From the NCBI GenBank assembly GCA_964430745.1, contig CAYSHI010000309.1:1-7561 (forward strand): 7,561 bases of DNA, given 5' to 3'. Every line of letters starts with the position of its first letter. Position 1 is the first letter of the stretch. The notes under the pieces are model-generated. The model had not been told where the DNA came from. It ran no database searches and worked only from the letters and a program-made list of their open reading frames with translations. The translations under genes were made by a program, and so were the position numbers. Positions 4,999 to 7,561 of the stretch are shown here, piece after piece. The DNA comes from CBDCGW01 sp964430745. GTDB lineage: Bacteria; Acidobacteriota; UBA890.

Positions 4999-7128
4999 TT
5001 AGCGGAGCTCCAGGTCACGGGCTGCGTCGAACCCGAAGTAAGGCGGCGCTGGCAAGATCGCTGTGGCCCCGCCGCCGGCGTGCAAGCCACCGAATCCATC
5101 CAGCACGTAGTGACCGCCACCTCCAGGTTCGAGTTCCAGATCCCGCGCCACGTCGGACCCGAAGTACGGCGTCGCCGGACTCAGCACCGGCGCACCCCCG
5201 AGAGCGTGGACGCCACCGTAGCCGTCCAATGCGTACCCGCCCCCGCCCGTTGCCAGCTCGAGGTCCTTTGCGATATCGAAGCCGAAATACGGCGGTCCCG
5301 GTGAGATCGAGGCGGCCCCGGCACCAGCGTGCAGGCCGCCCCAGGCGTCCAGCAGGTAGTAGCCGCCACCGCCGAGCTCCAGATCCCGGGCGGCGTCGAA
5401 GCCGAAGTAGGGTGTTGCGGGGCTCAGCACCGGCGCGCCGCCGACGGCATGAACGCCACCGAAGCCATCAAGCACATAGCCCCCTCCGCCGGCTGCCAGC
5501 TCGAGGTCTTGGGCGATGTCGAAGCCGAAGTAGGGTGGTCCCGGCGTGAGGGCGGGCTCGCCACCTGCTGCATGGACGCCGCCGTACCCGTCCAGCACAT
5601 ACGCTCCGTTGCCCGATAGCTCTGCGTCTCGGGCCACGTCGAAGCCGAAGTACGGTGGCGCCGGGGTGATGGGAACAACGCCGGTTCCCACTGCGTGCAA
5701 CCCGCCGAAGCCGTCCAGGACGACCCCCCCCACCGCAGATGGGTCGAAGATGTAGGCGGCGCCGGCATTGGAGCGCGGATCCCCCGGGCCGCCGTCCTCC
5801 AACCGAGCACCGACGATCGCCGTGCCCCCGGAGATCGCCACCGAGCGGCCGAACTCGTCGTTCGCGGCGAGGTCGCTGGACGCGAGCGTGCCCGACTCGC
5901 CCCAATTACCCGAGCCGCCCTGGTTGCGCCCGAACGTGTAAGCGGATCCCGAATTGGTGCCCGCCGCGTCGGCTCGATAGGCCGCCACCACGGCGGTATC
6001 GCTGGATACCGCCACCGCAATGCCGAACTCGTCGCCGGCCGCGGCGTTGCTCGCGGTCAGCTTCTTTGCCTGCCCCCAGTTGTCCGCGCCGCCCTGGTTG
6101 CGTTCGAACAAGTAGGCGGAACCCGAATCGGTGCCGGCGTCGTCGTTGCGGTTGCTGCCCACAATCACGGAGTCCCCGGAGATGCCCACCGAAACGCCGA
6201 ACTCGTCGTCGGCCGCGGCATCGCTGGGGGTTAGCAGGGCAACCTCGCCCCAGCTGTTCGTGCCACCCAGGTCGCGGTCGAAGACGTACGCCGCGCCGCC
6301 GTCGCCGAACGGATCGCCGACCCCGCCGTCGGCGAGCAGGGCGCCGATCACCGCCGTATCGCCGTCCAGCGCGACGACATAGCCGAGCCAGTCACCGGCG
6401 GCGCGGTCGCTGGCCGTTACTTTCTTGATCTGTCCCCAGTTGCCGGCGCCGCCCTGGTCGCGCTCATAGAAGTAAGCCGAGCCGGTCGATTGGCCCGAGT
6501 CGTCGTTGAATGGGCTGCCGACCAGCACCGTCGTACCCGAGATCGCTACCGCATTGCCGAACTTGTCGTTGGGCCAGGCGTCGCTGGCGAGCAGCTTCTG
6601 CTTCTCGCCCCAGTTGTTGCTGCCGCCCTCGTTGCGCTCGAACACGTAGGCGGCGCCGACGGTGCTGAAGTTGACGGTTGCCGGCGCGCCCACCACCAAC
6701 CGGTCACCGTCGATCGCCACCGCCTTGCCGAAGCTGTCGTTGACGGCTGCGTCGCTGGCGGTGAGCTTCTTTACCTGCCCCCAGTTGTCCGCGCCGCCCT
6801 GGTTGCGTTCGAAAACGTAGGCCGCGCCCGCGTCGGAGCCCGCGCCGTCGTTGTTCCAGGCGCCGACGACGATGGTGTCCCCTGAGATCGCCGCCGCGTA
6901 GCCGAACTCGTCTCCCGCGGTGGAATCGGACGCGGTGAGCTTCTTCGCCTCGGCGATGGGGCCGAGCAGGAACTCGATGGTGTCGAGAGGGCTCGCGGCT
7001 TGCTGCTGCGGCCCCGCTGAGCCCGAAGAGGGGATTCCGGCGTGTGCGGTCGAGGAGCCGATCGGCGTCAAACCCAGCGTGGCGACGCTCGCGGCCAGCA
7101 CGAATACGAGGTAGCGGCCTGTGCGCAT
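4999..7128 (-). CDS. Exported FG-GAP repeat protein with C-terminal VLDG(Y/F)GG(V/L)HA repeats
   Basis: 709 residues. The ATG at 7128 is preceded by TTGGAGG (7135-7141) six bases away. The signal peptide is MRTGRYLVFVLAASVATLGL with probable AHA|G cleavage after residue 30. Residues about 62-463 are seven FG-GAP_2-type repeats of about 58 residues, each with the pattern KLTASD..A.DEFG.AVAISGDT..VGA....G...GAAYVFERNQGG..NWG. Seven repeats fit a seven-bladed propeller like the integrin alpha-chain fold. Residues 469-709 are six repeats of about 41 residues: (Y)VLDG(Y/F)GG(V/L)HA, then a Pro/Gly linker, then PYFGFD(I/A/V)A(R/K)DLEL. Similar VLDGWGGIHP-like repeats occur in secreted proteins of actinobacteria and Chloroflexota. 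There is no membrane anchor, sorting signal or enzyme motif, so a secreted or surface binding role is inferred only from the fold. The nearest gene downstream on the same strand is about 600 bp away, so it is probably its own transcript. Confidence 0.92.
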   Translation of the reverse strand: MRTGRYLVFVLAASVATLGLTPIGSSTAHAGIPSSGSAGPQQQAASPLDTIEFLLGPIAEAKKLTASDSTAGDEFGYAAAISGDTIVVGAWNNDGAGSDAGAAYVFERNQGGADNWGQVKKLTASDAAVNDSFGKAVAIDGDRLVVGAPATVNFSTVGAAYVFERNEGGSNNWGEKQKLLASDAWPNDKFGNAVAISGTTVLVGSPFNDDSGQSTGSAYFYERDQGGAGNWGQIKKVTASDRAAGDWLGYVVALDGDTAVIGALLADGGVGDPFGDGGAAYVFDRDLGGTNSWGEVALLTPSDAAADDEFGVSVGISGDSVIVGSNRNDDAGTDSGSAYLFERNQGGADNWGQAKKLTASNAAAGDEFGIAVAVSSDTAVVAAYRADAAGTNSGSAYTFGRNQGGSGNWGESGTLASSDLAANDEFGRSVAISGGTAIVGARLEDGGPGDPRSNAGAAYIFDPSAVGGVVLDGFGGLHAVGTGVVPITPAPPYFGFDVARDAELSGNGAYVLDGYGGVHAAGGEPALTPGPPYFGFDIAQDLELAAGGGGYVLDGFGGVHAVGGAPVLSPATPYFGFDAARDLELGGGGYYLLDAWGGLHAGAGAASISPGPPYFGFDIAKDLELATGGGGYALDGYGGVHALGGAPVLSPATPYFGSDVARDLELEPGGGGHYVLDGFGGLHAGGGATAILPAPPYFGFDAARDLELR
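5002..5724 (-). repeat. Six tandem 41-residue VLDGYGGVHA/PYFGFD coding repeats
   Basis: Repeat starts are at residues 469, 510, 551, 591, 632 and 674 of the FG-GAP protein, a spacing of 40-42. Repeats 2 and 4 share PGPPYFGFDIA while repeats 3 and 5 share GGAPVLSPATPYFG. This implies that a two-repeat unit of about 82 residues was duplicated. The array runs to the last residue of the protein (DLELR). Confidence 0.9.
5740..6945 (-). repeat. Seven FG-GAP coding repeats
   Basis: Repeats begin near residues 63, 121, 178, 236, 298, 356 and 414. The linker NQGGADNWGQ occurs identically in repeats 1 and 5. At the DNA level a 40-bp run (6069-6108 and 6774-6813) is identical in those two, spaced 705 bp. 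Repeats 4 and 7 share a longer loop with the pattern (A/E)DGG(V/P)GDP. Confidence 0.88.
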
Positions 7129-7134
7129 GATCAG

Positions 7135-7141
7135 CCTCCAA
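7135..7141 (-). promoter_or_regulatory. Strong Shine-Dalgarno site of the FG-GAP gene
   Basis: On the minus strand this reads TTGGAGG and ends six bases before the ATG at 7128. It is the best ribosome binding site in the window and fixes the start of the gene. Confidence 0.8.
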
Positions 7142-7224
7142 GGTCATCATGCGAAAGACTCGAGCTTCAGAATCTCGGCATGGGCGACCGTTTACCTGCT
7201 ATTTTTGACCTCTAAAAGTCGTTC

Positions 7225-7286
7225 TTGATAAGCATTAATCACTTTCAAGCTGTATTCCATCGTAAATCGTGTGATTGATGCTTCAA
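7225..7286. repeat. AT-rich 13-bp inverted repeat upstream of the FG-GAP gene
   Basis: The arms are AAGCATTAATCAC (7230-7242) and GTGATTGATGCTT (7271-7283), complementary at 12 of 13 positions, with a 28-nt spacer. With a two-base bulge the pairing extends outward to TTG (7225-7227) and CAA (7284-7286). The surrounding DNA is much more AT-rich than the rest of the window. It could be an operator with two half-sites or a long-range hairpin in the leader. The spacer is long for a terminator, and there is no U-tract. Confidence 0.6.
7259..7286 (-). promoter_or_regulatory. Candidate sigma-70-type promoter of the FG-GAP gene
   Basis: On the minus strand, TTGAAG (7281-7286) and TACGAT (7259-7264) are separated by 16 bases, each matching four of six consensus bases. 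The start point would be near 7252, about 124 bp before the ATG. The -35 lies in one arm of the inverted repeat, and the other arm would fall at about +10 to +22, an arrangement typical of repressor control. An alternative -35 TTGAAA (7243-7248) lacks a good -10. Confidence 0.3.
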
Positions 7287-7321
7287 ACACATACTTTTCC
7301 TCGTGGGAATCGCAATCCTGG

Positions 7322-7550
7322 CGTGGCGGCGACACGCTAATGGTCGTCGGCATGACCGACCCGAACGACCCCGGTGATGCTGAGATTCCTCTTCAGGCGC
7401 CCCTACTACGGCAGATGGCAACGCAACTACGACGTGACTCCCTTGGGGCATTTTCTCCTCGTCGAAGAGATCGTCCCCCGTCCGAAGGAAATACAACTCA
7501 TCCTCAACTGGTTCGAGCAGTTGAAGGAGCGGGTGCCGACGGGAAGGTGA
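7322..7550 (+). pseudogene. C-terminal remnant of a kinase/TolB-type WD40 protein (frameshifted)
   Basis: Two frames must be joined. Positions 7322 to about 7383 read RGGDTLMVVGMTDPNDPGDA. After a shift near 7383 the other frame reads RFLFRRPYYGRWQRNYDVTP, then GHFLLVEEIVPRPKEIQ and LILNWFEQLKERVPTGR, with TGA at 7548-7550. This is the typical end of Ser/Thr kinases that carry a C-terminal WD40/TolB-like propeller (pattern GDKMM...LFEG.Y...NYDVTPDGQRFL...VLNWFEELK). An ATG at 7377 could start a 57-residue peptide but has no visible ribosome binding site. Everything upstream of about 7310 is unrelated AT-rich DNA, so the gene is cut off at its 5' side. It is divergent from the FG-GAP gene. Confidence 0.7.
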
Positions 7551-7561
7551 ACCCGGCGCCC

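Noticed and set aside
5739..6428. Plus-strand ORFs opposite the FG-GAP gene
   Set aside because: They are Arg/Pro-rich or simply repetitive antisense readings of the FG-GAP repeats, with no initiation signal.
5002..6945. Regular repeats as a CRISPR array
   Set aside because: The periodicity is about 123 and 174 bp, a multiple of three, and lies in frame inside a coding sequence; no spacer-repeat structure is present.

Overview
This 7.6 kb, GC-rich window looks like a piece of a large bacterial chromosome with many Hanks-type Ser/Thr kinases and secreted beta-propeller proteins. That style is common in Acidobacteriota, Planctomycetota, Myxococcota and similar soil or marine lineages, but nothing here fixes the taxon. 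Three genes are intact, and between them lie fragments of at least four broken genes.

Layout. (1) Positions 56-2005 (+) carry an intact Ser/Thr kinase with one transmembrane helix and a C-terminal TAXI-type periplasmic solute-binding domain, apparently a one-protein receptor kinase. (2) Positions 2006-3172 hold debris. There is a 26-bp motif resembling a tRNA T-arm, then a second kinase lacking a start codon and its C-lobe, then the last blades of a Kelch propeller with an in-frame stop and a frameshift. (3) Positions 3153-4400 (-) carry an intact exported PQQ-like (BamB-like) propeller protein. (4) Positions 4401-4998 are non-coding or decayed. They contain a roughly 28-codon fragment of a zinc alcohol dehydrogenase and a second copy of the tRNA-like motif. 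(5) Positions 4999-7128 (-) carry a 709-residue exported protein with seven FG-GAP repeats followed by six 41-residue VLDG(Y/F)GG(V/L)HA repeats. (6) Positions 7129-7561 contain an AT-rich leader with a strong inverted repeat around a candidate promoter, then the frameshifted C-terminus of a kinase/TolB-WD40 protein on the opposite strand.

How the parts relate. The intact genes do not form an obvious operon. The PQQ-like and FG-GAP genes share a strand but are about 600 bp apart, with relics between them. The two most distinctive things are the kinase-TAXI fusion and the density of gene remnants, which suggests a site of repeated insertion, deletion and decay. I see no CRISPR array, complete RNA gene, transposase, integrase or defence system.
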